From Bradyrhizobium sp. CB1015 (GTDB lineage Bacteria; Pseudomonadota; Alphaproteobacteria; Rhizobiales; Xanthobacteraceae), in assembly GCF_025200925.1 (NCBI RefSeq), contig NZ_CP104174.1:1922001-1986000 (forward strand): a DNA stretch of 64,000 nucleotides, given 5' to 3'. Position numbers and translations under genes: made by a program. This document shows, piece after piece, positions 18,508 to 28,557 of the stretch; the stretch's first letter is position 1, and each line of letters begins with the position of its first letter. The notes beneath the pieces are model-generated. The model was not told the DNA's origin. It saw only the letters and a program-made list of their open reading frames with translations, and made no database searches.

Positions 18508-18821
18508 CCTCTCCGCTCGAACAAAAGAAGATCCGTATCGCCGGCCCCTCGGTCGTGACCGCCAACCGCACCTGGGACGGCATCGTGGTCTACCGCACCG
18601 CCGCCAAGGGCTGGTCCGCCGAGCTGTCGGAAGCGGCGATCGTGCGCAACTCCGACGAGGCCAAGGCGTTGCTTGCGGAAGCCGTGGCCGATGACGTCGG
18701 CGCCGTCGGCCCCTATATCGCGCCGGTGCAGATCGGCGACGATGGCAAGGTCCTGCCCGGCAATCTGCGCGAACAGATTCGCCGCACCGGCGTCACAATC
18801 GGACAGCCGGCCCAGGTTTAA
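18504..18821 (+). CDS. DUF2849 domain protein of the sulfite reductase operon
   Basis: A 105-residue soluble protein that fits the DUF2849 family: VTANRTWDGIVVYRTAAKGW at about 15-34, then a helix with SDEAKALLAEA and a C-terminal REQIRRTGVTIG. Its start overlaps the cysG stop by four bases and it ends 11 bases before cysI, so it is clearly part of the operon. This gene between cysG and cysI is conserved in alphaproteobacteria. Its role is not established; a support role for siroheme insertion or electron transfer to CysI is only inferred from position. Confidence 0.88.
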   Translation: MTSPLEQKKIRIAGPSVVTANRTWDGIVVYRTAAKGWSAELSEAAIVRNSDEAKALLAEAVADDVGAVGPYIAPVQIGDDGKVLPGNLREQIRRTGVTIGQPAQV

Positions 18822-18832
18822 GGCACTCACTT

Positions 18833-20488
18833 ATGTATGCTTACGACGAAATCGACCGCACGCTCGTCAACGAGCGCGTCTCGGAGTTCCGCGACCAGGT
18901 GAAGCGGCGCCTTTCCGGCGAGCTCACCGAGGACGAGTTCAAGATCCTGCGGCTGCAGAATGGCGTCTATCTGCAATTGCACGCCTACATGTTCCGCGTC
19001 GCGATTCCCTACGGCACGCTGGCGACGAACCAAATGCGGGCGCTCGCCCATGTCGCGCGCAAATACGATCGCGGCTACGGCCACTTCACCACGCGGCAGA
19101 ACATCCAGTTCAACTGGATCAAGCTCGCCGAGCTGCCGGATGCGCTCGAAGACCTCGCCAAGGTCGGCATCCATGCGATGCAGACCTCCGGCAACAACAT
19201 GCGCAACGTCACCTCGGACCAGTGGGCCGGCGTCGCGCCGGGCGAGATCGAGGACCCGCGCATCTGGTCGGAGCTGATCCGCCAGCACACCACGCTGCAT
19301 CCGGAATTCTCGTTCCTGCCGCGCAAGTTCAAGATCGCGATCACCGCCTCGGACCACGACCGCGCCGCGATCAAGATCCACGACATCGGCCTCCGCCTGA
19401 TCAAGAACGAGAAGGGCGAGACCGGCTTCGAGGTGCTGGTCGGCGGCGGTCTCGGCCGCACCCCGTTCATCGCCAAGACCATCAAGCACTTCGTGCACGG
19501 CCGCGACATCCTCAGCTACATCGAGGCGATCTTACGCGTCTACAATCAGTACGGCCGCCGCGACAACATCTACAAGGCGCGCATCAAGATCCTGGTGCAC
19601 GAGCTCGGCATCGAGAAATTCTCGCGCGAGGTCGAGGGCGAGTGGCAGCACATTCGCAACTCCTCGCTCCAGATCGACGACGAGGTGATCGAGGACATCC
19701 GCTCGCGCTTCACCTATCCTCCTTACGAGAAGCTGCCGCATATGCCGGACGAGCTGCGCCAGGCCGCGGCCGATCCGGATTTCGAGGCGTGGCGCAAGAA
19801 CTCGGTGGCGCCGCACAAGGTGCAGGGCTATTCGATCGTCACGATCTCGCTGAAGCCGACCGGCGGGCCTCCGGGCGATGCCACGGCCGAGCAGATGGAC
19901 GCGCTGGCCGATCTTGCCGACAAATATTCCTTCGGCGAGATCCGCGTCGGCCATGAGCAGAACCTGGCGCTCCCGCACGTCGCCAAGCGCGACCTGCCGG
20001 CGCTGTGGAAGGCGCTCGACAAGCTTGGGCTGGCAACGCCCAACGTCAACCTGATCACCGACATCATCGCCTGCCCGGGGCTCGATTATTGCTCGCTGGC
20101 GAATGCGCGCTCGATCCCGATCGCGCAGGAGCTGACGCGGCGCTTCGCCAATCACGAGCTCGCCAATCTGATCGGCCGTCTCCACATCAACATCTCCGGC
20201 TGCATCAATGCCTGCGGCCATCATCATGTCGGCCATATCGGCATTCTCGGCGTCGAGAAGAACGGCGAAGAGGTCTACCAGATCACCATCGGTGGTCGCG
20301 CCGACGAGAACGCCGCGCTCGGCACCCTGATCGGTCCCGGCGTCAAGTTCGACGAGGTCGCCGATGTCGTCGAGGACATCGTGGAAGCTTACCTCGCGCT
20401 GCGCGAGCGGCCCGAAGAGCTGTTCATGGACACGGTGAAGCGCCTCGGCGTCGAACCCTTCAAGGAGCGCGTCTATGCCACTCGTTAA
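18833..20488 (+). CDS. cysI: Nitrite/sulfite reductase hemoprotein (sulfite reductase)
   Basis: A 551-residue siroheme and [4Fe-4S] enzyme that reduces sulfite to sulfide with six electrons. The cluster ligands are visible: CPGLDYC (C-x5-C) and CINAC (C-x3-C) followed by GHHHVGHIGILG. Two ferrodoxin-like half domains are present (YGTLATNQMRALAHVARKYD and GYSIVTISLKPTGGPPGDAT), and the substrate/siroheme basic stretch TRQNIQFNWIKL. The context (cysG, DUF2849, DUF934, cysH) points to sulfite rather than nitrite as substrate. No flavoprotein cysJ is nearby, so a ferredoxin is the likely electron donor. The stop overlaps the next start by 14 bases. Confidence 0.95.
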   Translation: MYAYDEIDRTLVNERVSEFRDQVKRRLSGELTEDEFKILRLQNGVYLQLHAYMFRVAIPYGTLATNQMRALAHVARKYDRGYGHFTTRQNIQFNWIKLAELPDALEDLAKVGIHAMQTSGNNMRNVTSDQWAGVAPGEIEDPRIWSELIRQHTTLHPEFSFLPRKFKIAITASDHDRAAIKIHDIGLRLIKNEKGETGFEVLVGGGLGRTPFIAKTIKHFVHGRDILSYIEAILRVYNQYGRRDNIYKARIKILVHELGIEKFSREVEGEWQHIRNSSLQIDDEVIEDIRSRFTYPPYEKLPHMPDELRQAAADPDFEAWRKNSVAPHKVQGYSIVTISLKPTGGPPGDATAEQMDALADLADKYSFGEIRVGHEQNLALPHVAKRDLPALWKALDKLGLATPNVNLITDIIACPGLDYCSLANARSIPIAQELTRRFANHELANLIGRLHINISGCINACGHHHVGHIGILGVEKNGEEVYQITIGGRADENAALGTLIGPGVKFDEVADVVEDIVEAYLALRERPEELFMDTVKRLGVEPFKERVYATR

Positions 20489-20990
20489 CGGCGGAAAGAT
20501 CGTCGATGACAGCTTCGTCAAGCTCGCCGTCGACACGCCGCTGCCCGAGGGTGGCGACATCCTGGTGCCCGCCGAGCGCTTTCTCGGCGAGGCCGACGCG
20601 CTACTCAAGCGTTCGGGCAAGGTCGGCGTGATCTGGCCCAACAATCGCGACATCGCCGAGCTGGTGCCGTATCTCGGCAAGATCGCCGCCGTCGCGCTGG
20701 TGTTCCCGACCTTCCGTGACGGACGGGCCTACAGCCAGGCGCGGCTGCTGCGCGAACGTTACAATTACCGCGGCGAATTGCGCGCGACCGGTCAGGTGCT
20801 GCGCGACCAGTTCGTGTTCATGCTGCGGGCCGGCTTCGATGCCTTCGAGGTCAAGAAGCAGGCCGACGCGGAAGCCTTCATGCAGACCGCCAAGCGCTAT
20901 TCGGTGTTCTACCAACCGACCGGCGATGGCCGCATCACCGCTCTGCACCGGCGCATGCAGCTGCGCCACTCCGAAGGGGTCGGCACGTGA
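20475..20990 (+). CDS. DUF934 domain protein of the sulfite reductase operon
   Basis: A 171-residue protein of the DUF934 family, which regularly follows cysI in proteobacteria. Family landmarks are VGVIWPNNRDIAELVPYLGK, the VALVFPTFRDGRAYSQARLL block and YNYRGELRATGQVLRDQFVF. The start lies inside the end of cysI (14-base overlap) and the stop overlaps the GTG of cysH, so translation is coupled throughout. The family is annotated as a putative oxidoreductase; its proposed role is to support sulfite reductase in place of CysJ, which I cannot confirm from sequence. Confidence 0.88.
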   Translation: MPLVNGGKIVDDSFVKLAVDTPLPEGGDILVPAERFLGEADALLKRSGKVGVIWPNNRDIAELVPYLGKIAAVALVFPTFRDGRAYSQARLLRERYNYRGELRATGQVLRDQFVFMLRAGFDAFEVKKQADAEAFMQTAKRYSVFYQPTGDGRITALHRRMQLRHSEGVGT

Positions 20991-21712
20991 ACGCGATCGC
21001 GCCTCAGGTTTCGCCCGTGTCTGCGCTGCCTTCGGCGGACGAGCTCGATCGCGCCTTGCGCGATGCCTCGCCTGCCGAGGTCATTGCCGCGGCGCTGAAG
21101 ACGGTCGGGCGCGACAAGCTTGCGTTGGTGTCCTCCTTCGGCACGGAATCGGCAACGCTGTTGAAGGTCATGGCGGATGTAGATCCGGCGATCCCCGTGA
21201 TCTTTCTCGACACCGGCTGGTTGTTCGAGGAGACGCTGGCCTATCGCGATACGCTCATTGCGACGCTGGGCCTGAAGGACGTCCGCTCGATCAAGCCCGC
21301 CGAGGACACGCTGTCGCGCGAGGATCCCGACCGCGACCTCTGGTTCTCGGATCCCGACGCCTGCTGCCGCATCCGCAAGGTCGAGCCGCTGGCGCGTGCG
21401 CTGAAACCGTTCGAGGCCTGGCTCAACGGCCGCAAGCGCTTCCAGGGCAATGCACGCGCCGACATTCCGGTCGTCGAGGACGATGGCGCGCGGCTGAAGT
21501 TCAATCCGTTCGCCAATGTCTCGCGCGAGGAGATCGAGGCAATCTTCACCCGCGCCAAATTGCCGCGGCACCCTCTGGTTGTGTCAGGATTCCTGTCGGT
21601 TGGGTGTATGCCTTGCACCAGCCGAACCACTGAGGGCGAGGATGCACGCGCCGGCCGGTGGCGTGGCCGGGCCAAGACAGAATGCGGCATCCACACGATG
21701 AAGACTTCGTAG
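20987..21712 (+). CDS. cysH: Assimilatory APS/PAPS reductase, iron-sulfur type
   Basis: CysH reduces activated sulfate to sulfite. The 241-residue protein carries both cysteine pairs that bind a [4Fe-4S] cluster: CC (DACCRIRKVEPL, near residue 125) and CxxC (GCMPCTSRTTEGED), plus the C-terminal catalytic KTECGIH. The cluster cysteines mark the APS-type reductase rather than the E. coli-type PAPS enzyme. Other landmarks are LALVSSFGTESATLLKVMAD and the RAGRWRG motif. It starts with GTG overlapping the DUF934 stop and ends the reductase operon. PAPS made by CysNC would then be needed for other sulfation or used by broader specificity. Confidence 0.94.
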   Translation: MNAIAPQVSPVSALPSADELDRALRDASPAEVIAAALKTVGRDKLALVSSFGTESATLLKVMADVDPAIPVIFLDTGWLFEETLAYRDTLIATLGLKDVRSIKPAEDTLSREDPDRDLWFSDPDACCRIRKVEPLARALKPFEAWLNGRKRFQGNARADIPVVEDDGARLKFNPFANVSREEIEAIFTRAKLPRHPLVVSGFLSVGCMPCTSRTTEGEDARAGRWRGRAKTECGIHTMKTS

Positions 21713-21820
21713 CACAGTCACGCTGCGAGCTAGCGAACAAGAAAATCGGGTTCCGTTGACACAAGAGCGTTTCGCCACGAGTTATGCCTGCCGTCGATGA
21801 CGCTGACGTCGTCGAGGTGA

Positions 21821-22834
21821 ATGGAGATGGACATGATGCGCCGTATCGTTCCGCTCGCCGCGGGATTGCTCGCGACGGGGTTCTGGGCAGGCTCGGCTCT
21901 GGCCGCTGACATCAATCTGCTGAACGTGTCGTACGATCCGACGCGCGAGCTCTATGCCGAGTTCAACAAGGCGTTCGCGACCGCCTATCAGAAGGAAACC
22001 GGCAAGAGCGTCGAGATCAAGCAGTCGCACGGCGGCAGCGGCTCGCAGGCACGTGCGGTGATCGACGGCTTGCAGGCCGATGTGGTGACGCTTGCGCTCG
22101 CCTATGATATCGACGCGATCGCGAACAAGGGTCTCACCGCGGCGGATTGGCAGAAGCGGCTGCCGCAGAATTCATCACCCTATACCTCGACCATCGTCTT
22201 CCTGGTGCGCAAGGGCAATCCCAAGGGCATCAAGGACTGGGACGATCTGCTCAAGCCGGGCGTTGCCGTCATCACGCCGAACCCGAAGACGTCGGGCGGC
22301 GCGCGCTGGAATTATCTGGCCGCCTGGGGCTTTGCGCAGAAGAAATACGGCTCGACCGACAAGGCCAAGGACTTCATCGGAAAGCTCTACCAGCAGGTGC
22401 CGGTACTGGATACCGGCGCGCGCGGCGCCACCGTGACCTTCGTGGAGCGCGGCGTCGGCGACGTGCTGCTCGCCTGGGAGAACGAGGCCTATCTCGCGCT
22501 CAAGGAGTTTGGTCCCGAAAAATTCCAGATCGTTGCACCGCCGCAGTCGATCCTCGCCGAGCCGCCGGTCGCGATCGTGGACAAGGTTGCCGACAAAAAG
22601 GGCACCCGCAATGCGGCCGACGCCTACCTTCAGTACTGGTACACCAAGGACGGGCAGGAGATCGCCGCGCGCAATTTCTACCGCCCGCGCGATGCCGAGA
22701 CCGCCAAAAAGTACGAAAATGCCTTCGCCAAGGTCGAGCTGTTCACGATCGACGACGTCTTCGGTGGCTGGACCAAGGCGCAGAAGGAACATTTTGCCGA
22801 CGGCGGCGTTTTCGATCAGATTTACAAGAACTGA
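21821..22834 (+). CDS. Sulfate ABC transporter periplasmic binding protein
   Basis: The sulfate- or thiosulfate-binding receptor (Sbp/CysP type) of the uptake system encoded by the next three genes. The 337-residue protein has a signal peptide ([20 protein letters not shown]) and starts its mature part with [17 protein letters not shown], the hallmark of the family. [20 protein letters not shown] and [13 protein letters not shown] hold the oxyanion-binding residues. Several ATGs lie at the start (21821-21836); GAGGTGA and GGAGA upstream favour 21827 or 21833. It is 37 bases upstream of cysT. The choice between sulfate and thiosulfate preference cannot be made here. Confidence 0.95.
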   Translation: MEMDMMRRIVPLAAGLLATGFWAGSALAADINLLNVSYDPTRELYAEFNKAFATAYQKETGKSVEIKQSHGGSGSQARAVIDGLQADVVTLALAYDIDAIANKGLTAADWQKRLPQNSSPYTSTIVFLVRKGNPKGIKDWDDLLKPGVAVITPNPKTSGGARWNYLAAWGFAQKKYGSTDKAKDFIGKLYQQVPVLDTGARGATVTFVERGVGDVLLAWENEAYLALKEFGPEKFQIVAPPQSILAEPPVAIVDKVADKKGTRNAADAYLQYWYTKDGQEIAARNFYRPRDAETAKKYENAFAKVELFTIDDVFGGWTKAQKEHFADGGVFDQIYKN

Positions 22835-22871
22835 TCGGGCGCTGGCGTAGGAGGCTTTAGCAGGGGGCCTG

Positions 22872-23708
22872 GTGAGCGCACTCGCAGCACGACGCCGGAC
22901 ATTGCCGGGCTTCGGTCTCACCATGGGACTGACGCTTTCCTGGCTGTCCGTGATCATCCTGATCCCGCTCGCCGGCCTGTTCCTGCGATCGCTCGAGCTC
23001 AGCCCCGAGCAGTTCTGGAACATCCTCTCCAGCCGGCGCACCCTGAACGCGCTCCGCGTCTCGTTCGGCCTCGCCTTTGCGGCGGCCTGCGTCAATCTGG
23101 TGATGGGCAGCATCATCGTCTGGGCGCTGGTGCGCTACCGCTTCCCCGGCCGCCGCATTTTCGATGCCATCGTCGACGTGCCGTTTGCGCTGCCGACGGC
23201 GGTGGCCGGCGTCGCGCTGACGGCGCTGTTCGCCGAGAAGGGCTGGCTGGGGGCGCCGCTCGCCGCGCTTGGCATCAAGGTGGCGTTCACGCCGGTCGGC
23301 ATCTTCGTCGCCATGATCTTCATCGGCATTCCGTTCGTGGTCCGCACGGTGCAGCCGGTGCTCCAGGATCTCGACCCCGAAATCGAGGAGGCTGCGGGCA
23401 GCTTGGGGGCCAGCCGCTGGCAGACCATCATCCGCGTGATCCTGCCCTCGCTCGCGCCGGCGCTGCTCACGGGCCTCGCGCTCGCCTTTGCCCGCGCGGT
23501 CGGTGAATACGGCTCGGTGATCTTCATCGCCGGCAATCTGCCCAACGTCTCCGAGATCGCGCCGCTCTTGATCGTGATACGCCTGTCCGAATTCCGTTAC
23601 GCCGATGCGACCGCGATTGCGGTGGTCATGCTGGTCGTCTCCTTCGTCATCATCTTCGCGGTCAATCGGCTCCAGCGCTGGGCGCGGAGCCGGATCCCGG
23701 CACGCTGA
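22872..23708 (+). CDS. cysT: Sulfate ABC transporter permease CysT
   Basis: One of the two membrane permeases of the sulfate importer. The 278-residue protein has about six membrane segments and the inner-loop signature EEAAGSLGASRWQTIIRVIL (EAA motif) that contacts CysA. LNALRVSFGLAFAAACVNLV and FDAIVDVPFALPTAVAGVAL are typical of CysT. It starts with GTG at 22872. cysW follows after nine bases, so the two permeases are co-translated. Confidence 0.95.
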   Translation: MSALAARRRTLPGFGLTMGLTLSWLSVIILIPLAGLFLRSLELSPEQFWNILSSRRTLNALRVSFGLAFAAACVNLVMGSIIVWALVRYRFPGRRIFDAIVDVPFALPTAVAGVALTALFAEKGWLGAPLAALGIKVAFTPVGIFVAMIFIGIPFVVRTVQPVLQDLDPEIEEAAGSLGASRWQTIIRVILPSLAPALLTGLALAFARAVGEYGSVIFIAGNLPNVSEIAPLLIVIRLSEFRYADATAIAVVMLVVSFVIIFAVNRLQRWARSRIPAR

Positions 23709-23717
23709 GGGCGGATC

Positions 23718-24618
23718 ATGACGATGCAGATCGCAGATTCCGTGTCGCTCTCGGCCTCCGACTCGAAGGCACGCGCGCACGCGGCAGCAGCGCGGAACAA
23801 TTTGCGCACCGAGCCGCGCCCGGTCCGCATCGCCATCATCACGCTGGCGGTGCTGTTTCTCACCGTCTTCGTCGTGCTGCCGCTCGTCGTCGTGTTCGCG
23901 CAGGCATTCTCGCGCGGCATCCTCGCCTATTTCGCCGCGCTCGCCGAGCCGGAGGCGATGGCGGCGATCAAGCTGACGTTGATCGTCGCGGCGATCTCCG
24001 TCGGACTCAATCTGGTGTTCGGCCTCGTCGCCGCCTGGGCGATTGCAAAATTCGAGTTCCCGGGCAAGACCATCCTGATCACGCTGATCGACCTGCCGTT
24101 CTCGGTCAGCCCGGTGATCTCGGGCCTCGTCTTCGTGCTGCTGTTCGGCGCGCAAGGCTATTTCGGCAGCTGGCTGCGCGACCACGACATCCAGATCCTG
24201 TTCGCGGTGCCCGGCATCGCACTCGCCACCACCTTCGTGACGTTCCCGTTCGTGGCGCGCGCGCTGATCCCCCTGATGCAGGAGCAGGGCACGCAGGAGG
24301 AGGAGGCCGCGATCTCGCTCGGCGCTTCCGCCCTGCAGACCTTCTTCCGCGTCACCCTGCCCAACATCAAATGGGGCGTGCTCTACGGCGTCCTGCTCTG
24401 CAACGCGCGCGCGATGGGCGAGTTCGGTGCGGTCTCGGTCGTCTCCGGCCACATCCGCGGCGAGACCAACACCATGCCGCTCTTGGTCGAGATCCTCTAC
24501 AACGAATACCAGTTCGTCGCCGCTTTCGCGATCGCCTCGCTGCTCGCAATGCTTGCGCTGATCACGCTCATCGCAAAAACCGTTCTCGAACGTCATCTCG
24601 ACGAAGGACAAGACGCCA

Positions 24619-24629
<11 letters not shown>
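23718..24629 (+). CDS. cysW: Sulfate ABC transporter permease CysW
   Basis: The second permease of the sulfate importer. The 303-residue protein has a longer cytoplasmic N-terminal tail and about six membrane segments. The EAA loop reads [20 protein letters not shown], and [20 protein letters not shown] and [16 protein letters not shown] are characteristic of CysW. Its stop overlaps the GTG start of cysA by 11 bases. Confidence 0.95.
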
Positions 24630-25653
<1,024 letters not shown>

Positions 25654-25660
25654 AATGCCC

Positions 25661-25774
25661 GTCATTCCGGGACGCGCACAGCGCGAACCCGGAATCTCGA
25701 GCTGGTAGCGTAAGATTCTCAGGTGCGCCGTGGCGCACCAGAGCTCAGTGCTGCGCATTGCCCCGGAATGACAG
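25661..25774. repeat. Palindromic intergenic repeat, 'GTCATTCCGG' family
   Basis: Begins with GTCATTCCGGG and ends with its near complement CCCCGGAATGAC, with inner complementary boxes (TTCTCAGGTGCGCC / GGCGCACC). The same family recurs at 39525-39627 and 47190-47290. Confidence 0.75.
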
Positions 25775-25815
25775 GAAGCATTTTCCTCAAAATTCACCTT
25801 TCAGCCATTGTTGGT

Positions 25816-26355
25816 ATGCAACAACGGCCCCGCATTTGGGGGCCCCGATTCATGCGCGCTGCGGCCGCAATTCTCATCATGTTGCTGCTCGCCGGCTGTG
25901 CCGGCAACGAAGCACCGGTCCAGCAGCCGTCGATGTATGCCGACATGGCGGTTCCGGGCTCCAAGCTCGACGTCCAGGCGGCGGCGATCATGATCTCGCA
26001 ATACCGCCAGAACAACGGGCTCGGCACGGTCGTGGTCGACCCGGATTTGACTCGGCTCGCCGAATCCCAGTCGGGCGCGATGGCGGCGGCCAACAAGATG
26101 GACCACGACGTCCGCGCGCCGCTGGCCAAGCGTCTGGCCTCTGGCGGTTATCCTGCCAACGTGGCGGTCGAGAACATCTCGGCCGGCTATCATACGTTGG
26201 CGGAAGCGTTTTCCGGCTGGCGCGACTCGCCTCCGCACCGCGCCAACATGCTCAGGAGCGGTGTCACAAAATTAGGCATCGCGGCGAGCTATGCTCCAGG
26301 CACCAAATACAAGGTGTTCTGGACCATGATCCTGGCCTCGACGGAGCCGCGATAA
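25816..26355 (+). CDS. CAP (SCP/PR1) domain lipoprotein
   Basis: A lipoprotein of 167-179 residues. Starting at ATG 25816 or, more simply, 25852, it has a signal peptide with a clear lipobox (LLLAGC), so the cysteine would be lipidated. The CAP domain follows: RQNNGLGTVVVDPDLTRLAE, then MDHDVRAPLAKRLASGGYP, the VENISAGYHTLAEAFSGWRD segment with the signature Glu, and SPPHRANMLRSGVTKLGIA with the second His. Bacterial CAP proteins are extracytoplasmic and of uncertain activity. It stands alone between the cysA repeat and the patatin gene. Confidence 0.88.
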   Translation: MQQRPRIWGPRFMRAAAAILIMLLLAGCAGNEAPVQQPSMYADMAVPGSKLDVQAAAIMISQYRQNNGLGTVVVDPDLTRLAESQSGAMAAANKMDHDVRAPLAKRLASGGYPANVAVENISAGYHTLAEAFSGWRDSPPHRANMLRSGVTKLGIAASYAPGTKYKVFWTMILASTEPR

Positions 26356-26433
26356 GCCAGACTTGATCCCGGGATGCATTGACGCCGCGGCGGAGTGTCG
26401 CCACGGTGGCTATCCTTTTGCTATTGTTCCCGT

Positions 26434-27609
26434 ATGACCGATCATAGTCCGGAAACCGCAACAATCCCCACGAATGCGCAGCGCGTCCTGGTCCTCCAGG
26501 GCGGCGGCGCGCTCGGCTCGTACCAGGCTGGCGCCTTCCAGGCGCTGTGCGGCTATGGCTTCGATCCGGAATGGGTGGCCGGCATCTCGATCGGTGCGGT
26601 CAATGCCGCCATCATCGCCGGCAATGAGGGCCAGACGCGCGTCAAGCGGCTCAAGGAATTCTGGGAAATGGTGTCGGCCCCGGTGCCGTGGAAGCCGGTC
26701 GGCAAGAGCGACCACAGCCGCGAGCTGTTCAATTCCACCAGTGCTGCGCTGATCGCGACCTTCGGCGTGCCCGGCTTCTTCACGCCGCGCATTCCGCCGG
26801 CGCCGCTGTGGCCGCCGGGGCATCCCGAGGCGGAAAGCTATTACGATACCTCGCCGCTGAAGAAGACGCTGGAGCGTCTCGTCGATTTCGACCGCATCAA
26901 CGATCTGAAGACGCGCCTGTCGGTCGGCGCGGTCGGCGTCACCTCGGGCAATTTCAAATATTTCGACAATTACGAGTTCAAGAAGCTCGGCAAGAAGATC
27001 GGCCCCGAGCACATCATGGCCTCCGGCGCGCTGCCGCCGGGATTTCCCTCCGTCGTCATCGACGGCGAGCATTATTGGGACGGCGGCATCGCCTCCAACA
27101 CCCCGCTCGACTACGTGCTCGATGCCGAGGTCGTACGCGACATGCTGATCTTCCAGGTCGATTTGTTTTCCGCGCGCGGCGAACTGCCGAATTCGCTGCT
27201 GGAGGCCGCCGAGCGCGAGAAGGACATCCGCTATTCCAGCCGCACGCGGATGAACACCGACAAGAACAAGCAGCTGCACAACGCCCGCAGGGCGGTGCGC
27301 GATCTGATCGGCAAATTGCCGGACTATCTCAAGAACGATCCTTCCGTCGAATTCCTGGCGAAAGTGTCGCGCGAAAGCACCGTCACCGTGGTGCATCTGA
27401 TTTACCGCAGCAAGAACTACGAATCCTCGTCCAAGGACTACGATTTCTCGCACGTCGCGATGGTCGAGCATTGGGAAGCCGGCGTGCGCGACGTGCACCT
27501 GTCGATGCGCCACAAGGACTGGCTGGAGCGGCCGCAGTCCGGCGAGACCATGGTGACCTACGATCTCACGGGGGACGTCACCGCGCCCCCGGCAAAAAGG
27601 AGTGAATAG
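26434..27609 (+). CDS. Patatin-like phospholipase
   Basis: A 391-residue patatin-family lipid hydrolase. The catalytic dyad motifs are intact: the oxyanion loop GGGALGSYQAGAF, the nucleophile elbow GISIGAVN (G-x-S-x-G) and the DGG Asp motif in YWDGGIASNTPL. A C-terminal DUF3734-like extension (VHLIYRSKNYESSSKDYDFS) is also present, as in the rhizobial PHB-associated patatins. The ATG at 26434 (MTDHSPET) is preferred over the longer frame. The stop is one base before the start of 3-hydroxybutyrate dehydrogenase, which implies an operon in storage-polymer or ketone-body metabolism. Confidence 0.92.
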   Translation: MTDHSPETATIPTNAQRVLVLQGGGALGSYQAGAFQALCGYGFDPEWVAGISIGAVNAAIIAGNEGQTRVKRLKEFWEMVSAPVPWKPVGKSDHSRELFNSTSAALIATFGVPGFFTPRIPPAPLWPPGHPEAESYYDTSPLKKTLERLVDFDRINDLKTRLSVGAVGVTSGNFKYFDNYEFKKLGKKIGPEHIMASGALPPGFPSVVIDGEHYWDGGIASNTPLDYVLDAEVVRDMLIFQVDLFSARGELPNSLLEAAEREKDIRYSSRTRMNTDKNKQLHNARRAVRDLIGKLPDYLKNDPSVEFLAKVSRESTVTVVHLIYRSKNYESSSKDYDFSHVAMVEHWEAGVRDVHLSMRHKDWLERPQSGETMVTYDLTGDVTAPPAKRSE

Positions 27610-27610
27610 A

Positions 27611-28399
27611 ATGGGTACTCTGTCAGGCAAGAACGCCGTCGTGACCGGATCGACCAGCGGCATCGGGCTCGCCTATGCGCGCGCCTTCGCCGCCGCCGGT
27701 GCCAATGTCGTCATCAACGGTTTCGGCGCGCCGGAGGACATCGAAAAGGAGCGCGCCAAGATCGAATCCGATTTCGGCGTGAAGGCGGCCTACTCGCCCG
27801 CCGACATGACCAAGCCCGCCGAGATCGCCGGCATGATCGCGCTCGGCGAGAAGTCGTTCGGCTCGGTCGACATCCTCGTCAACAATGCCGGCATCCAGTT
27901 CGTCTCGCCGATCGAGGATTTCCCGCCGGAGAAGTGGGACCAGATCATCGCGATCAATCTGTCCTCGGCCTTCCACGCCATCCGCGCCGCGGTGCCCGGC
28001 ATGAAGAAGAAGGGTTGGGGACGCATCATCAACACGGCGTCGGCGCACTCGCTGGTCGCCTCGCCCTTCAAGTCGGCTTACGTCTCGGCCAAGCACGGCA
28101 TTGCCGGCCTCACCAAGACCGTGGCGCTGGAAGTCGCGACCCACAAGATCACCTGCAACTGCATCAGCCCGGGCTATGTCTGGACCCCGCTGGTCGAGAA
28201 GCAGATCCCCGACACGATGAAGGCGCGCAATCTGACGCGCGAGCAGGTCATCAACGACGTGCTGCTCGATGCACAGCCGACCAAGGAGTTCGTCACCTCC
28301 GAGCAGGTCGCCGCGCTCGCCCTGTTCCTGTGCAGCGACGACGCCGCGCAGATCACCGGCACCAACCTCTCGATCGACGGGGGCTGGACCGCGGAGTAG
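27611..28399 (+). CDS. bdhA: 3-hydroxybutyrate dehydrogenase
   Basis: A 262-residue short-chain dehydrogenase that interconverts D-3-hydroxybutyrate and acetoacetate with NAD, the step that uses monomers released from poly-3-hydroxybutyrate. Features are the Rossmann TGSTSGIG, NNAGIQFVSPIEDFP, the catalytic Ser (TASAHSLVASP) and YVSAK, and the HBDH-specific C-terminal region with LLDAQPTKEFVTSEQVAAL. ATG 27611 follows the patatin stop by one base, giving tight coupling. The specificity call rests on family resemblance and is firm though not tested. Confidence 0.92.
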   Translation: MGTLSGKNAVVTGSTSGIGLAYARAFAAAGANVVINGFGAPEDIEKERAKIESDFGVKAAYSPADMTKPAEIAGMIALGEKSFGSVDILVNNAGIQFVSPIEDFPPEKWDQIIAINLSSAFHAIRAAVPGMKKKGWGRIINTASAHSLVASPFKSAYVSAKHGIAGLTKTVALEVATHKITCNCISPGYVWTPLVEKQIPDTMKARNLTREQVINDVLLDAQPTKEFVTSEQVAALALFLCSDDAAQITGTNLSIDGGWTAE

Positions 28400-28424
28400 T
28401 TCGCGCCGACCTGACAACTCTCGG

Positions 28425-28526
28425 TCATGCCCCGCGAAGGCGGGGCATCCAGTACACCGCGGCCTCTCGGTTAATCACAACCGCCTCGGAGTACTGGATC
28501 GCCCGGTCAAGGCCGGGCGATGACAG
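28425..28526. repeat. Palindromic intergenic repeat, 'ATGCCCCGC' family
   Basis: CATGCCCCGCGAAGGCGGGG at the left, a CCAGTAC / GTACTGG pair in the middle and a GCCCGG...CCGGGC hairpin followed by GATGACAG at the right. A second copy with the same architecture is at 58331-58431. Confidence 0.78.
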
Positions 28527-28557
28527 TGAGAGTGGAGCGGCGTTTTTCGATCGTCGC

